Source: Planctomycetales bacterium (GTDB taxonomy: Bacteria; Planctomycetota; Phycisphaerae; SM23-33). Taken from it: 13,719 bases of DNA. Below are positions 1 through 8,030 of this stretch, piece by piece. The notes beneath the pieces were generated by a model that saw only the letters and a list, made by a program, of their open reading frames with translations, did no database searches and was not told the DNA's origin. Position numbers and translations under genes: made by a program. The stretch's first letter is position 1. The number at the start of each line of letters is the position of its first letter. The stretch spans positions 1 through 13,719 of the forward strand of contig DAOVLV010000012.1 of NCBI GenBank assembly GCA_030631085.1, written 5' to 3'.

Positions 1-429
1 ACACGCTAACGCTTCGGGATACCTGCTTGTCCTTTCGGCGGCCTCTCCGCGAAGATACGCGATCTCAGCGCCCCTCGGCGGAGCGTTGGAGGAATCTTTT
101 TGCATGGTCATCGAGAGCGCTTCGGCCTTTTGCAGATGCTCGTCGGCTTGGTCATAACAACCCTTACCCAGAAGAACCTTCGCCAGAAGTATCCTGGCGG
201 GGAGGTAATCACCGTCCATGCCCAAGGATTCCATAGCGCAGGATTGGGCCTTATCGAGAGATCCGCCCTTGATGTGTTCTTCACCCACGCTGCAGATAAT
301 GCGGGCACGGGCCTGATGCCACTGCTTGAGTGACTTGATTTTTTCCTTCTTCATAAAGTCGCAGCCGCTCTCGAAGAGTCCTGCGGACAACACCACAACC
401 GCCAACAGTAATATCGCGTAACGTTTCAT
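1..429 (-). CDS. TPR-type lipoprotein, C-terminus cut by window edge
   Basis: The reading frame starts at ATG 429 and stays open for 143 codons to the left edge, so the gene is partial (N-terminal part only). A good ribosome site (AAAGGA, about 6 bases from the ATG) supports the start. The N-terminus has a short basic head (MKRYA), a hydrophobic stretch and S-G-C at residues 21-23, which looks like a lipoprotein signal, although Glu at the -3 position is not canonical. The rest is helical with TPR-like units: one near residues 54-75 (GGSLDKAQSCAMESLGMDGDY) with a partner near 79-105 (LLAKVLLGKGCYDQADEHLQKAEAL), and a third beginning at the edge (AYLRGEAAERTSRYPEAL). It is the last visible gene of the pilus/secretion operon, 85 bases after the secretin stop. 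By analogy with PilF/PilW-type TPR pilotins it might help secretin assembly; that role is inferred from position and fold only. Confidence 0.75.
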   Translation of the reverse strand, partial: MKRYAILLLAVVVLSAGLFESGCDFMKKEKIKSLKQWHQARARIICSVGEEHIKGGSLDKAQSCAMESLGMDGDYLPARILLAKVLLGKGCYDQADEHLQKAEALSMTMQKDSSNAPPRGAEIAYLRGEAAERTSRYPEALAC

Positions 430-514
430 AATCAATCCTTTCTGAATCATGCCGGGGCTTACCTAATCTCCGTATCTTTCCCAAATTGACAGATTCGGCA
501 AAAAAAACACTTTT

Positions 515-2485
515 TTATTCCTTATGCTTATCCGCAGGGTTCTGCGAGGACGCAGGCGGAACCGGATCGCCCGTCTTCGCTTCGCTTCGCCGTGGCAGGC
601 CGGCGGACTGTTCCAAAGGCAGTTCCAGACGCCGTCCTATGCCAAGTGCATCGCGGATTTCCTTCTCAAGGCGCATCCCATCTCCGGGTTTGAGCGGGAG
701 CATGACCTTTTCGGCCGGTTGTCCTATCTCAGCCATAATCATCCGCTGGATCACGTAACGGGCATCGGAGTATCGCGGTTCATTCGCCCAGACGGCCTCT
801 TTTGTGAGGCGTTCCCTAAGTCTGATTGCCTCGCTCATCCTCGGTTCCAGCGACAATGTCATATTCAGGTCCCAAAGTGCCCTGGAGTGATTTCCCCGTG
901 CGATATGATGCCTGGCCCATCGCATCTGTGTCTGTGCCAGTCTGCTTCGTCCGAACCACATCATTTCCCGTCGAAGACCGAGACGAACGCGGTCTATATC
1001 GTCTTTGTACTGTTCGGCGACCGCCTCATCGACGGGGTGCTTGATGATGTGCGGTGTGATGAGGATGATTACCTCCTCACGAATCGTCTCATCAGAGCGA
1101 TTGCGGAAAAGGGCGCCTGCGATGGGGATGTTGCCCAGCCCCGGGACCTGTGCCCGTCTGCTGGTGGTGTTTTCGCGGAACAGCCCGCCGATGACGATCG
1201 TATGCCCGTCTTTGACCAGAACGTTGGATGTGCATTCGGTGGTTAACTCTGTGGGCAACAGATCGGCAGTAAGCCCACCGTCCGACAACTCAGGGTGGAT
1301 CTCCAGGCGGACATAACCGTCGGTGCTGATGTAAGGCCGGACGTACAATTGAGTACCTGTTTCGAGGAACTCGACGGTCTGGGTGGCAACAGTTTCCGTT
1401 ACTGTGGTGGTCAGGTAACCGTCCTTGCGTCCGACTAATATCTCGCCTCGCTGCTTGTTCATTATCAGCAGTTTCGGATTTGCCAGGACGACGACGTCCG
1501 TGATGCTTTCGAGTGCTCGCAGCAGGACACGGAACTGGTTATAGACGAACCCTATGGAAATTCCGCCCGGATCGACGCCGGCGGCGAAATCGGTTCGGAA
1601 ATTGGCGCGAGGACGGTCCAGTTGTGCGTTTGGTACCGCTCCGGGCGTCAGGTCCGTCAGGTCGGTGCTGGCGTAGCCCATCGTGCGGAAGTCGATACCG
1701 GCCAAGGCGTTAAAATCGATTCCCAGAGCGTTATTTTCGTCCAGCGTGGCCCGCAGGATGGTCGCCTCGATAAGAACCTGCTGTGGGCGAACGTCGATCC
1801 GGCGGAGGATGGCGGTAACTTTTTCGAGATTTTCGTGATAATCCTTCACCACCAGGATGTCTTCGGTCGCCAGCGCGTTTCCCCCGGCGGAGTCAGTGGC
1901 CGACGGTATGCCGGTAACCGCGTCGGGAGTCGTCTGAACGCTTCCTTCGTCGCTCATTGCCGGTTTGATAAGATCGTGGGCGTCCTTGGCGGTAATGTAA
2001 TTGAGTTTGAAGACCTTCACCGCCAACTCACGTTCTGCCGCGCGGATTTCCGCCAGTTGTTTAGGCGTGTACACATAGACAAAGTTTCCTTTGCGAACGT
2101 ACACAAGACCCGCCGATTTCAGCACCGCCTCAAGGGCCTCTGTGAACGTTACGTTGTACAGATCAACCGTTACCGTACCACTGACATCTTTGGTGGTAAT
2201 GATGTTGATCTTGTTCTGGGTGCTGAGCATCTGGAGGACCTGACGAAGGTCCACGCCGCGAACGTGAAGTTCCTCAACACGGCCTTCGGTACCGAACGCC
2301 ACTTTAGGATCGGTAGCGGGAGTTGTATTGTCCGGTGTGGCCTGCTGGGCAACGGCGAAACCGACCGCCAGCAGCATTATCAACACTGTCGGCGCGATAA
2401 CCCGTCCGACCTTTCGGTGCGGGAATCCGCCTGTTACGACACGTGCAAAAACCGACGCTGTGGGTAATTCTGCAATCCTTTTCAT
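515..2485 (-). CDS. Secretin (PilQ/GspD superfamily) with TPR-like C-terminal extension
   Basis: Outer-membrane pore subunit, 656 residues. I chose ATG 2485 because AAAGGAG lies 8 bases upstream; the frame opens 12 codons earlier at 2521 without such a site. Residues 1-46 form a long signal peptide with a basic head and a hydrophobic core ending in A-V-A before QQ. An STN/N0-like domain follows at about 69-138, an N1-type secretin_N domain at about 155-232, and the secretin core from about 236 (VLIEATI) to 480. The core carries the secretin signature VPGLGNIPIAGALF near 447 and ends in EEVIILITPHII. After the barrel come about 175 more residues, with a TPR-like segment at about 515-560 (HHIARGNHSRALWDLNMTL) and a charged, Pro-rich tail. 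Its place after pilMNO and a GspC-like gene fits a pore served by this machine. Whether it is closer to PilQ or GspD cannot be decided by eye. Confidence 0.93.
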   Translation of the reverse strand: MKRIAELPTASVFARVVTGGFPHRKVGRVIAPTVLIMLLAVGFAVAQQATPDNTTPATDPKVAFGTEGRVEELHVRGVDLRQVLQMLSTQNKINIITTKDVSGTVTVDLYNVTFTEALEAVLKSAGLVYVRKGNFVYVYTPKQLAEIRAAERELAVKVFKLNYITAKDAHDLIKPAMSDEGSVQTTPDAVTGIPSATDSAGGNALATEDILVVKDYHENLEKVTAILRRIDVRPQQVLIEATILRATLDENNALGIDFNALAGIDFRTMGYASTDLTDLTPGAVPNAQLDRPRANFRTDFAAGVDPGGISIGFVYNQFRVLLRALESITDVVVLANPKLLIMNKQRGEILVGRKDGYLTTTVTETVATQTVEFLETGTQLYVRPYISTDGYVRLEIHPELSDGGLTADLLPTELTTECTSNVLVKDGHTIVIGGLFRENTTSRRAQVPGLGNIPIAGALFRNRSDETIREEVIILITPHIIKHPVDEAVAEQYKDDIDRVRLGLRREMMWFGRSRLAQTQMRWARHHIARGNHSRALWDLNMTLSLEPRMSEAIRLRERLTKEAVWANEPRYSDARYVIQRMIMAEIGQPAEKVMLPLKPGDGMRLEKEIRDALGIGRRLELPLEQSAGLPRRSEAKTGDPVPPASSQNPADKHKE

Positions 2486-2513
2486 CACCTGTGCTCCTTT
2501 AATTAGGCTGACC

Positions 2514-2532
2514 CGTCCCATCCGATGGGACG
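2514..2532. repeat. Perfect 9-bp inverted repeat ahead of the secretin gene
   Basis: CGTCCCATC, one central base, then GATGGGACG. It sits just upstream of the secretin ribosome site, in the 126-base gap after the GspC-like gene. In RNA it can form a 7-bp stem with a 5-base loop. It could be a protein-binding operator or an mRNA hairpin. The same gap also holds a GCGCC/GGCGC stem near 2574-2591 followed on the minus strand by a run of A, not U, so this is not a usual terminator. Confidence 0.6.
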
Positions 2533-2611
2533 AATCCGCTTCTGTAGCATTGCCTGTTCTATTGATTTTTTTTGCGCCTCCGTCGGCGCCACAGTATTTA
2601 TCGTCCTTTAA

Positions 2612-3253
2612 TCACTCTACCATTTGCAACTTCACTTCCACGCCCTCCATGACGACGACGCAACAATCAGAGGAAATGGACTTGAGACGAAATCTGTTTA
2701 TCAGGTCTCCTGTCCGAAGAACCTGTCCATTTATCAATGCCGTCGGCGACCGACCAAGCATGGTGGTCGTCAGGCATAACGCTTTTGCCCTGGTGCGGAT
2801 TGACTTGATGTGCTTGGCCCGCTTGAGTTGCTCTCGTTGTTCGGCTTCCGCCAGTTTTTGAGCATGATCCGGTTGTTCGGACGGAGACGTACCGTTGTTC
2901 GCATCGGTCTGCTCGGAGGGCGGAAAGCATCTGGTATCAGGCCAGAAGAGGTCTCTGGTTATATTTCGATCCATTGATGCCGTATCAATCCGCCGGTGTT
3001 TCCGGGTGCTTTTTGGTGTCAGGGCGGTCCCGGTATCTCCACCGGAATTCTGATTATCGGCGTCGGATGCGGCGATGTCGGCGCCGCTGGCTTTGGGTGG
3101 CGGGCCATGACTGATAACAAGCCTTCCGATAACGATACCTGCTACCACCAGCAGAACCACCACTAGTATGGTCGTTTTCTTCTTGTCCTGCCGAAGTTCG
3201 GTCTTGAATCGGCTCATCCAATCAGAGAATTTTAAAGCATTTGCGCCGTTCAT
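2612..3253 (-). CDS. GspC/PilP-like periplasmic clamp protein
   Basis: 213-residue bitopic inner-membrane protein. A short cytoplasmic head (1-26, basic: RQDKKK) precedes one membrane span at about 27-46. Next come a low-complexity Ser/Asp/Gly/Pro linker, a conserved-looking R-D-L-F-W-P segment at 100-105, a charged helix at about 130-155, and a small C-terminal beta domain at about 163-213 (GRSPTALINGQVLRTGDLI, then VVVMEGVEVKLQMVE). That order (span, linker, RxxF, homology region) is the layout of GspC and PilP, which tie the inner-membrane platform to the N0 domain of the secretin. Its ATG overlaps the stop of the PilO-like gene by one base (TAATG), which indicates translational coupling, and the secretin gene follows. 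The identification rests on architecture and context, not a strong sequence signature. Confidence 0.75.
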   Translation of the reverse strand: MNGANALKFSDWMSRFKTELRQDKKKTTILVVVLLVVAGIVIGRLVISHGPPPKASGADIAASDADNQNSGGDTGTALTPKSTRKHRRIDTASMDRNITRDLFWPDTRCFPPSEQTDANNGTSPSEQPDHAQKLAEAEQREQLKRAKHIKSIRTRAKALCLTTTMLGRSPTALINGQVLRTGDLINRFRLKSISSDCCVVVMEGVEVKLQMVE

Positions 3254-3801
3254 TATTCAGACCCCGTTTGTTGTTCCGTGAAATAGATATTCATACCCAT
3301 TTCGATTTGGAGTTTTTGCGTGTCTTCGCCCGACTCGATTGCCAGACGTTCGATCCGCACCAGTCGTGTCATCCCATCGATCCGCTTGAGGAACCTTGCC
3401 AACGACAGAAAATCACCCTCGCATCTCAGTGTTATCGGGAGACAATTATATAATGGGGTTTGCGACGGATTCTCCGGCTGGATGAGCTGGTTGGTAAGTT
3501 TTTCCTGTGAAAGTCCCGAAGCGATTTCGTGAAGAAATCCTGCCAGTTCCTGACGTTCCGGTAGTCGCTGCCCCCAGTCTTTGTCGTTATATCGCTGCTT
3601 CATCTTTTCGATTTGGCGCAGCATTGGAGAGACGCGTGCAGCCATTTCGCTGTCGGTTTTGATGTGGTCTTTAATCTCAATTTTCTGCGAGGAAACATCA
3701 TCCGCCGAGGCGGACTGGGTGCGATAAACAACCGCGAAATAGGTGATCGTAATCACCGTCAGGATTCCCAGGACGATCATGTTGTCTCTCGAAAAGAACA
3801 C
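3253..3801 (-). CDS. pilO: PilO-like inner-membrane platform protein
   Basis: About 182 residues from GTG 3801. I prefer this start because AAGGAG lies about 10 bases upstream. The frame opens at TTG 3855, and a GTG at 3840 would overlap the pilN stop as GTGA; both lack a ribosome site, so the start remains uncertain. The protein has a short cytoplasmic head, one membrane span at about 8-26, a charged coiled-coil region at about 35-72, and a C-terminal ferredoxin-like PilO domain at about 85-182 (LPITLRCEGDFLSLARFLKRID, split here by a turn, then KLQIEMGMNIYF). In type IV pili PilO pairs with PilN in the periplasm; GspM is the type II secretion counterpart. The pilM-pilN-pilO gene order strongly supports the call. 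Confidence 0.85.
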   Translation of the reverse strand: MFFSRDNMIVLGILTVITITYFAVVYRTQSASADDVSSQKIEIKDHIKTDSEMAARVSPMLRQIEKMKQRYNDKDWGQRLPERQELAGFLHEIASGLSQEKLTNQLIQPENPSQTPLYNCLPITLRCEGDFLSLARFLKRIDGMTRLVRIERLAIESGEDTQKLQIEMGMNIYFTEQQTGSE

Positions 3802-3836
3802 GATGATAATTCTCCTTAGAATCTCTCTTCGTTGGT

Positions 3837-4607
3837 TCACCTGGTCAGGTAGCAACTGGCCTGGAACTCCCTGGCTGAATGCTGGCGAAAGGTAACCGTT
3901 TTGGTATAGCCCATGTTCACGTTTTCAAATAGCCTTCCGGCGGAAAGTTGACCGATGAAATTGGCTACGTCCACATCGCTCATCGCCAGACCTGTAACGG
4001 TCAGGCGTGCTCGTCGAACGGGTGCGACGGCGTCTTTAGACCTGCCTTTGCGCACAACAGTCGGTCGCGCACCGCGATGGGCTCCGGTAGCGCGCGAATA
4101 CGATCCTGCTTTAGCGGAAAGATCGACTGTCTGTAAATCCAGTGAGATTATGACTATATTCGACGGCGTTATCCGGCATAACTCGGCCAGAATGACGGTG
4201 CAATCGGTCCGGCCTCCAATCTCCTCGTCAATCTGTTTCTTGATCAGCAAGTCGGTAACCTGCTTTTCCAGCGACGGTATCATTGAGACTTGTTGCCGAA
4301 GGCTTTTCCTGCTCTTTTCAAGCGTTACCAGATTTGCCCGCGCTTGTGCGATCCGACCCTGGCGAACGCAGGTCAGTATGACCATAACCACGATACATAT
4401 AGCCAGGAGGTATCCCTGACGAATAAGTCGATGACGCCGGAGACGCTGGTACCGGATGCGCTCCGGTAAAAACTCCACTTGCGATCCTTGACGTTGGAAA
4501 TTCTGTTTATTCACAGTCCGCTCGGCGACGACGGGCGAACTGTCGGATTTCACCGAAGACTGCAATAAAGCGTCTGCATTTGTCCCATCTGGGTTCGTCG
4601 TTTGCAT
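3837..4607 (-). CDS. pilN: PilN-like inner-membrane protein
   Basis: 256 residues. The cytoplasmic head carries the motif V-E-F-L-P-E-R at about 44-50, which corresponds to the N-[FL]-L-P motif by which PilN docks into a groove of PilM. An Arg-rich stretch, one membrane span at about 66-83, a coiled coil at about 85-125 and a periplasmic alpha/beta domain follow. A basic, Gly/Arg-rich insertion at about 165-195 interrupts that domain and is not part of the family core. The ATG overlaps the pilM stop by one base (TAATG), and an AGGA lies about 9 bases upstream. GspL C-terminal regions are the type II secretion equivalent; a separate PilM gene next door makes the type IV pilus naming better here. 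Confidence 0.88.
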   Translation of the reverse strand: MQTTNPDGTNADALLQSSVKSDSSPVVAERTVNKQNFQRQGSQVEFLPERIRYQRLRRHRLIRQGYLLAICIVVMVILTCVRQGRIAQARANLVTLEKSRKSLRQQVSMIPSLEKQVTDLLIKKQIDEEIGGRTDCTVILAELCRITPSNIVIISLDLQTVDLSAKAGSYSRATGAHRGARPTVVRKGRSKDAVAPVRRARLTVTGLAMSDVDVANFIGQLSAGRLFENVNMGYTKTVTFRQHSAREFQASCYLTR

Positions 4608-5899
4608 TATCTGTTTTCCTGCTCTGACACTCCCGAACCAACGAGTGTTGCGTTAGTACCGGAAATAACCTGGTTTCTGCGATCGGCCGCTGAAAATTTT
4701 GCACTTGTAGAACCGGGAATGTCCGCCTTGTCCTTCCCTTGCAAACCGCGAAGGGCCAGACCCGCCGCTACCGACCACTCCGTCAACTCTCCTCGACGGT
4801 CGCTCCCCATTTCCACACCGCCAAGATCGATCCCCCACAGCGGTTGCCCTATCACACATTCACAATCGAGATATTCGTTCAGCGAATTCACCAGGTGCTG
4901 ATCGTAGGCCTCGCCTCCGGTCAGCGTGATCGTGGTCGGGCGAAGCCCCCTGAACGTAACCGAACAATAACGCAGGCACAGGCTTATCTCGCGTGCAAGC
5001 GTCTCTATCTGTTCACGAATGGCGTCAAAAACGGACCATTCCAGTTTTTCTTCCATTTCGCTCGTCGGTTTTGCTCGATCAGTAAGTGAATTACGGTGCG
5101 GCGCGTCATTATCATCACCAGCGACGAAATCCGCCTGTCCACTCTCGAAGATGCGCCTGCGAAGCGAAGCCGCCTCGGAATAACTCATGTTCAGTTCTTC
5201 AGCGACGCTTTCGTTGAATTTCCGACCGGCGATGTCAATGGTCTTAATCAGCAGTATTGTCCTTCCCCTTGCCACGATTACTTTCGTGCAGGACAACCCT
5301 ATATCAACGATCACGGTAACGACCGACTCGTCGTCGGCGCGTCGGAGAAATCGCTGATATGCGCGAAACAGCGCGGTCGGTTCGGCATCTATGTGGGCGG
5401 GGTTCAGATGCATCCCCGAGAGCATCTCGAGGTGTCGGCAAATCGTATCATCAGGAACGGCCATAAGTATGACTTCGTCCCTGGTCTCGACGCCCTGCCT
5501 GACTTCGCCAGCCCTGATGTAGTGAACCCGATCCGAGGCGACCTCGAATCCGAACCGTTCCTGGCACTCCCATACAACCGCTGAAGCCAGTTCGTTATCC
5601 GGCATATGAGGAAGGCGGACGTTTTTGACGCCTATTTCGTCGGCCCGCACACAACTGACGACGTTTCGAGCATGGAATACTCCGCCTTCGAGCATCTCGC
5701 GAGCGTTTTCGACAACAAGTTGCCGGCGCTTTTGCGGGTCTGGGTCCGATCCGATAGCGTCTTCCGGCAAGTGGCGTGCAGCGGCCGCTACTACAAATGG
5801 ACGCTCGCGCACCGTTGCGAATTGCAGCATTCTGATGCTGTTGGCTCCGACATCCAGACCTATTTGCCCATACTTCGTTCTCGATAGCAACTCGAACAT
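4607..5899 (-). CDS. pilM: PilM, actin-like cytoplasmic ATP-binding protein
   Basis: 430 residues with the actin/Hsp70-type nucleotide fold. The phosphate-1 motif is at about 11-21 (GQIGLDVGANS), a second glycine/aspartate motif lies in VIVDIGLSCTKVIV, and the adenosine motif is ITLTGGEAYD. PilM is the cytoplasmic ring that binds the PilN head and couples it to the motor ATPases. An acidic, low-complexity insertion (VAGDDNDAPHRNSLTDRAKPT region) sits in the second half, and the last 40 or so residues look disordered. The ATG is preceded by GTGGAG at a spacing of about 5. It begins the PilMNO-clamp-secretin block, 73 bases after the GspH-like pseudopilin. Confidence 0.93.
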   Translation of the reverse strand: MFELLSRTKYGQIGLDVGANSIRMLQFATVRERPFVVAAAARHLPEDAIGSDPDPQKRRQLVVENAREMLEGGVFHARNVVSCVRADEIGVKNVRLPHMPDNELASAVVWECQERFGFEVASDRVHYIRAGEVRQGVETRDEVILMAVPDDTICRHLEMLSGMHLNPAHIDAEPTALFRAYQRFLRRADDESVVTVIVDIGLSCTKVIVARGRTILLIKTIDIAGRKFNESVAEELNMSYSEAASLRRRIFESGQADFVAGDDNDAPHRNSLTDRAKPTSEMEEKLEWSVFDAIREQIETLAREISLCLRYCSVTFRGLRPTTITLTGGEAYDQHLVNSLNEYLDCECVIGQPLWGIDLGGVEMGSDRRGELTEWSVAAGLALRGLQGKDKADIPGSTSAKFSAADRRNQVISGTNATLVGSGVSEQENR

Positions 5900-5912
5900 T
5901 ATCGCTCCACGT

Positions 5913-5931
5913 AGCGATACGTTGTATCGCT
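5913..5931. repeat. 8-bp inverted repeat between pseudopilin block and pilM
   Basis: AGCGATAC, a 3-base loop (GTT), then GTATCGCT. On the plus strand it is followed by TTCTTTTT and so resembles a terminator, but no plus-strand gene reads into it. On the minus strand, the direction of the operon, the hairpin comes just before the pilM ribosome site with no U-run after it. It may block 3' decay of the pseudopilin mRNA or mask pilM translation. Confidence 0.55.
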
Positions 5932-5972
5932 TCTTTTTACTCTCATGCCCCTGTTACGCCGTCGGTAATCAC

Positions 5973-6488
5973 CTACTGACCGGAAACAGTAACACGCCCA
6001 CTGACCGGTGCGACGGTTACAGTGTATGTGTGCGAACCTGCAATTACGGTAACTGTCCCGTTATTGTCAGGCGCGCCAAGTGCGTCAAACGTAACGTTCA
6101 ACGCACCGCCGAAATCGGCCGCCGACACCGACACATTCCCAAATCCGCCCAACGTGTCGAAATCAACAACATACGCTTGTTTGCTAATCGGATGAATCAG
6201 GGTCCCGCTTGCGTTAGAGACAGTATAAGAATTACCGCTGACGCTGAATGTTACTGATACAGGCGATTGCGTCGTAATGGCCTGGCTCTGTGCATACTCC
6301 AGGTCCGACATTATCAACCTCGCCGCAGAAGAAGCCTGAATACTGGCCGCACCGGTGACATACGGGACCGTCATCGCCGCGACAATGGCCAATATGACCA
6401 ACGTTACAATTATCTCCACCAGGGTGAACGCGCAACGTCCCTTCTGGAAACCACGGGAGAAATTATTTTTTGGGACGTTTCCGAGCAT
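5973..6488 (-). CDS. GspH/FimT-type minor pseudopilin
   Basis: 171 residues from ATG 6488, chosen because AAGGAGG lies 9 bases upstream; the frame opens 10 codons earlier with no such site. The 20-residue basic leader ends in Ala, and the mature part begins F-T-L-V-E with Glu at +5, followed by a hydrophobic helix (IIVTLVILAIVAAMTVPYV) and an amphipathic helix (SAARLIMSDLEYAQSQAI) typical of GspH/FimT. The C-terminal part is a beta-rich Ser/Thr/Gly/Val domain without cysteines. The residue before the cleavage site is Ala rather than the usual Gly. The gene start lies inside the 3' end of the preceding small membrane-protein gene, a 26-base overlap that suggests coupling. Confidence 0.88.
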   Translation of the reverse strand: MLGNVPKNNFSRGFQKGRCAFTLVEIIVTLVILAIVAAMTVPYVTGAASIQASSAARLIMSDLEYAQSQAITTQSPVSVTFSVSGNSYTVSNASGTLIHPISKQAYVVDFDTLGGFGNVSVSAADFGGALNVTFDALGAPDNNGTVTVIAGSHTYTVTVAPVSGRVTVSGQ

Positions 6489-6831
6489 TTTTAAGACCCT
6501 CCTTCTCTTTACCTTCACCGGCGATGGATACGCGGATCTCCCCGCTCTTCAGCAGGGCGATGATTTTGTCCAGTTGCTTGTTGGTTTTCTGGGCTGCCTT
6601 CAGCGTGCCTACACGCTGCGATCTGGCATCAAGCAGGGTTAGAGTACTACTACTACCGGACTTGGGCGATTTGGCTGCCGCTGATGCATCGGAGACGTCC
6701 GATATCGGACCGTTCGCCCACAACCCGACAATCAGAACCGTAAGCAACACAACAATGGCCGAGAGACAAAAACGCGTATAACCATCAATGTGAACTGTAG
6801 TAATCTCTACCGGTTTCTTATAGTCATTCAT
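6463..6831 (-). CDS. Small single-span membrane protein of unknown function
   Basis: 122 residues from ATG 6831, with AAGGAG 7 bases upstream; a GTG directly before it (6834) is the alternative. I do not recognise the family. A basic/polar head (1-19) precedes one membrane span at about 20-39. Then come a low-complexity Ala/Ser/Gly linker (45-63), a helical segment at about 64-98 (AAQKTNKQLDKIIALLKSGE), a short beta-like V-S-I and a very basic tail (KEKEGLKNARKRPKK). It has no prepilin leader. It sits between the GspK-like and GspH-like genes and overlaps the latter, so it is co-expressed with the machine and is likely an accessory of the platform or of pseudopilin assembly. That role is inferred from context alone. 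Confidence 0.75.
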   Translation of the reverse strand: MNDYKKPVEITTVHIDGYTRFCLSAIVVLLTVLIVGLWANGPISDVSDASAAAKSPKSGSSSTLTLLDARSQRVGTLKAAQKTNKQLDKIIALLKSGEIRVSIAGEGKEKEGLKNARKRPKK

Positions 6832-6856
6832 CACAAGGCTCCTTCATTTCTTTCTT

Positions 6857-8017
6857 TTAATCATTCCAGGTCTGAACAGTTACCACGGGCGTGCTGCTTC
6901 CCGGTTCTGCGGAAAAATCGTAGAGTTTCGCAATATCTTCATCGTAATTCAGGACGTGGGTCCCACCCAACTGGCTGGCATAACCAAACATATCGCTGAT
7001 CACCGCCCCGTTGACCGTAGTGCTGGACTGGCTGGTGGACCCCCACGGTATCACGCCCAGATTGGTAACCACCGCACCGTTAATGGTTACATTCCTGGCC
7101 GAGTTGGTAACCCTGATCGCACCTGTGGCGACAATGGCGGGGAAACCGTCAACAGCAGTGAGCGTAATGTTATGTCCATGCAACTCGACGTTGCCGTCAA
7201 TAATCAGCGTACCTGTAAAATTCAGATTACTGTGTAGTTTTACCGTGTTGCCGTTGCTTGGCGTGAGGTACACGACTCCGCCGACGTTGTTGGGTGTAAC
7301 GGCTCCGCCGTTGGCCAACGGATTGTTCTGCTCGAAGTTTGTATCCGTGAACTCCTCCGCCCCATAGTTGCTGCTGCCGAGGGTGTACTCGATGTAATCT
7401 TCGACCTCTATGTCAGGGAGCGATACTTCTTCGGCGTCCCCAGTGATCGAGCCGGTAATCCGATGCAGCGGGTCGGAAATTCCGTCGGTACCACTGGCAT
7501 CCCCGTTAATAACAGCCATGTTAAGCAACTGGCCGTTGATGTGGACGTTACCATTAACGGTCAGTGTCATAGGCATTATTGCCAATACAGTATCGACAAC
7601 TACTCCGTAACTCGTGCTCACTTTCTTGTTGTCGGACCTGAAGGCCGTTATCGAACTGGTCCGAGAGACCAATCCGACCATGGCGGTGGATGTAAGCGTA
7701 TAAAGCCCGGGTGTTTCGGAGTCTTCCTGTGCGCCGATTGTGTAACTGTCCGACGAACCGTCCACGTAGAAAGGTCCAAGTGGCGACTCAAAGTCTTCCG
7801 GGCTGAACCGCAGGACGTAGAGCGCGTGCTCCAGTCCTGACTCGGCTATGTAGCGTGCCCTCGCCAAAGTCTGATAATTTTGCGAGACCTGAACCTGGAC
7901 AGACGCCACCGATAGATACGACATCCCCAGGATGAACCCCGCCGAGGTGATAATCAGCACCAGCAGCATTGCGAATCCAGATTGCAGGCGATTGCTTCTC
8001 ATCATTTCCACACTCAT
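6857..8017 (-). CDS. GspK/PilX-like pseudopilin with repetitive beta-helical ectodomain
   Basis: 386 residues. The N-terminus (basic head, then S-G-F-A-M-L-L-V-L-I-I-T) is the PilX/GspK-type leader, with cleavage expected after Gly14. Position +5 of the mature chain is Leu, not Glu, as usual for GspK-type tip subunits. The helix continues into ARARYIAESGLEHALYVL, the classic PilX N-terminal signature. From about residue 150 the chain is built of short repeated beta strands: VNGNVHINGQL, GTLIIDGNVELHGHNITL, NVTINGAVVTNLG and TTVNGAVISDMFG. This suggests a small solenoid similar to polymer-forming or bactofilin-like folds. The start could instead be the Met at residue 5 or 6, since the ribosome site is weak for either. 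The gene begins 13 bases after the GspJ-like stop. Confidence 0.85.
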   Translation of the reverse strand: MSVEMMRSNRLQSGFAMLLVLIITSAGFILGMSYLSVASVQVQVSQNYQTLARARYIAESGLEHALYVLRFSPEDFESPLGPFYVDGSSDSYTIGAQEDSETPGLYTLTSTAMVGLVSRTSSITAFRSDNKKVSTSYGVVVDTVLAIMPMTLTVNGNVHINGQLLNMAVINGDASGTDGISDPLHRITGSITGDAEEVSLPDIEVEDYIEYTLGSSNYGAEEFTDTNFEQNNPLANGGAVTPNNVGGVVYLTPSNGNTVKLHSNLNFTGTLIIDGNVELHGHNITLTAVDGFPAIVATGAIRVTNSARNVTINGAVVTNLGVIPWGSTSQSSTTVNGAVISDMFGYASQLGGTHVLNYDEDIAKLYDFSAEPGSSTPVVTVQTWND

Positions 8018-8030
8018 TATTACCGGTTTT

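Noticed and set aside
281..484. 67-codon minus-strand frame near the left edge
   Set aside because: It overlaps the lipoprotein gene in another frame. The frame from ATG 429 has the ribosome site and a sensible signal sequence.
486..514. Terminator after the secretin gene (A6-GTG-T8)
   Set aside because: A stem made only of A-T pairs is too weak, and the next gene follows in the same direction within 85 bases.
1622..2467. 281-codon open frame on the plus strand
   Set aside because: Antisense shadow of the secretin gene, with no ribosome site or domain.
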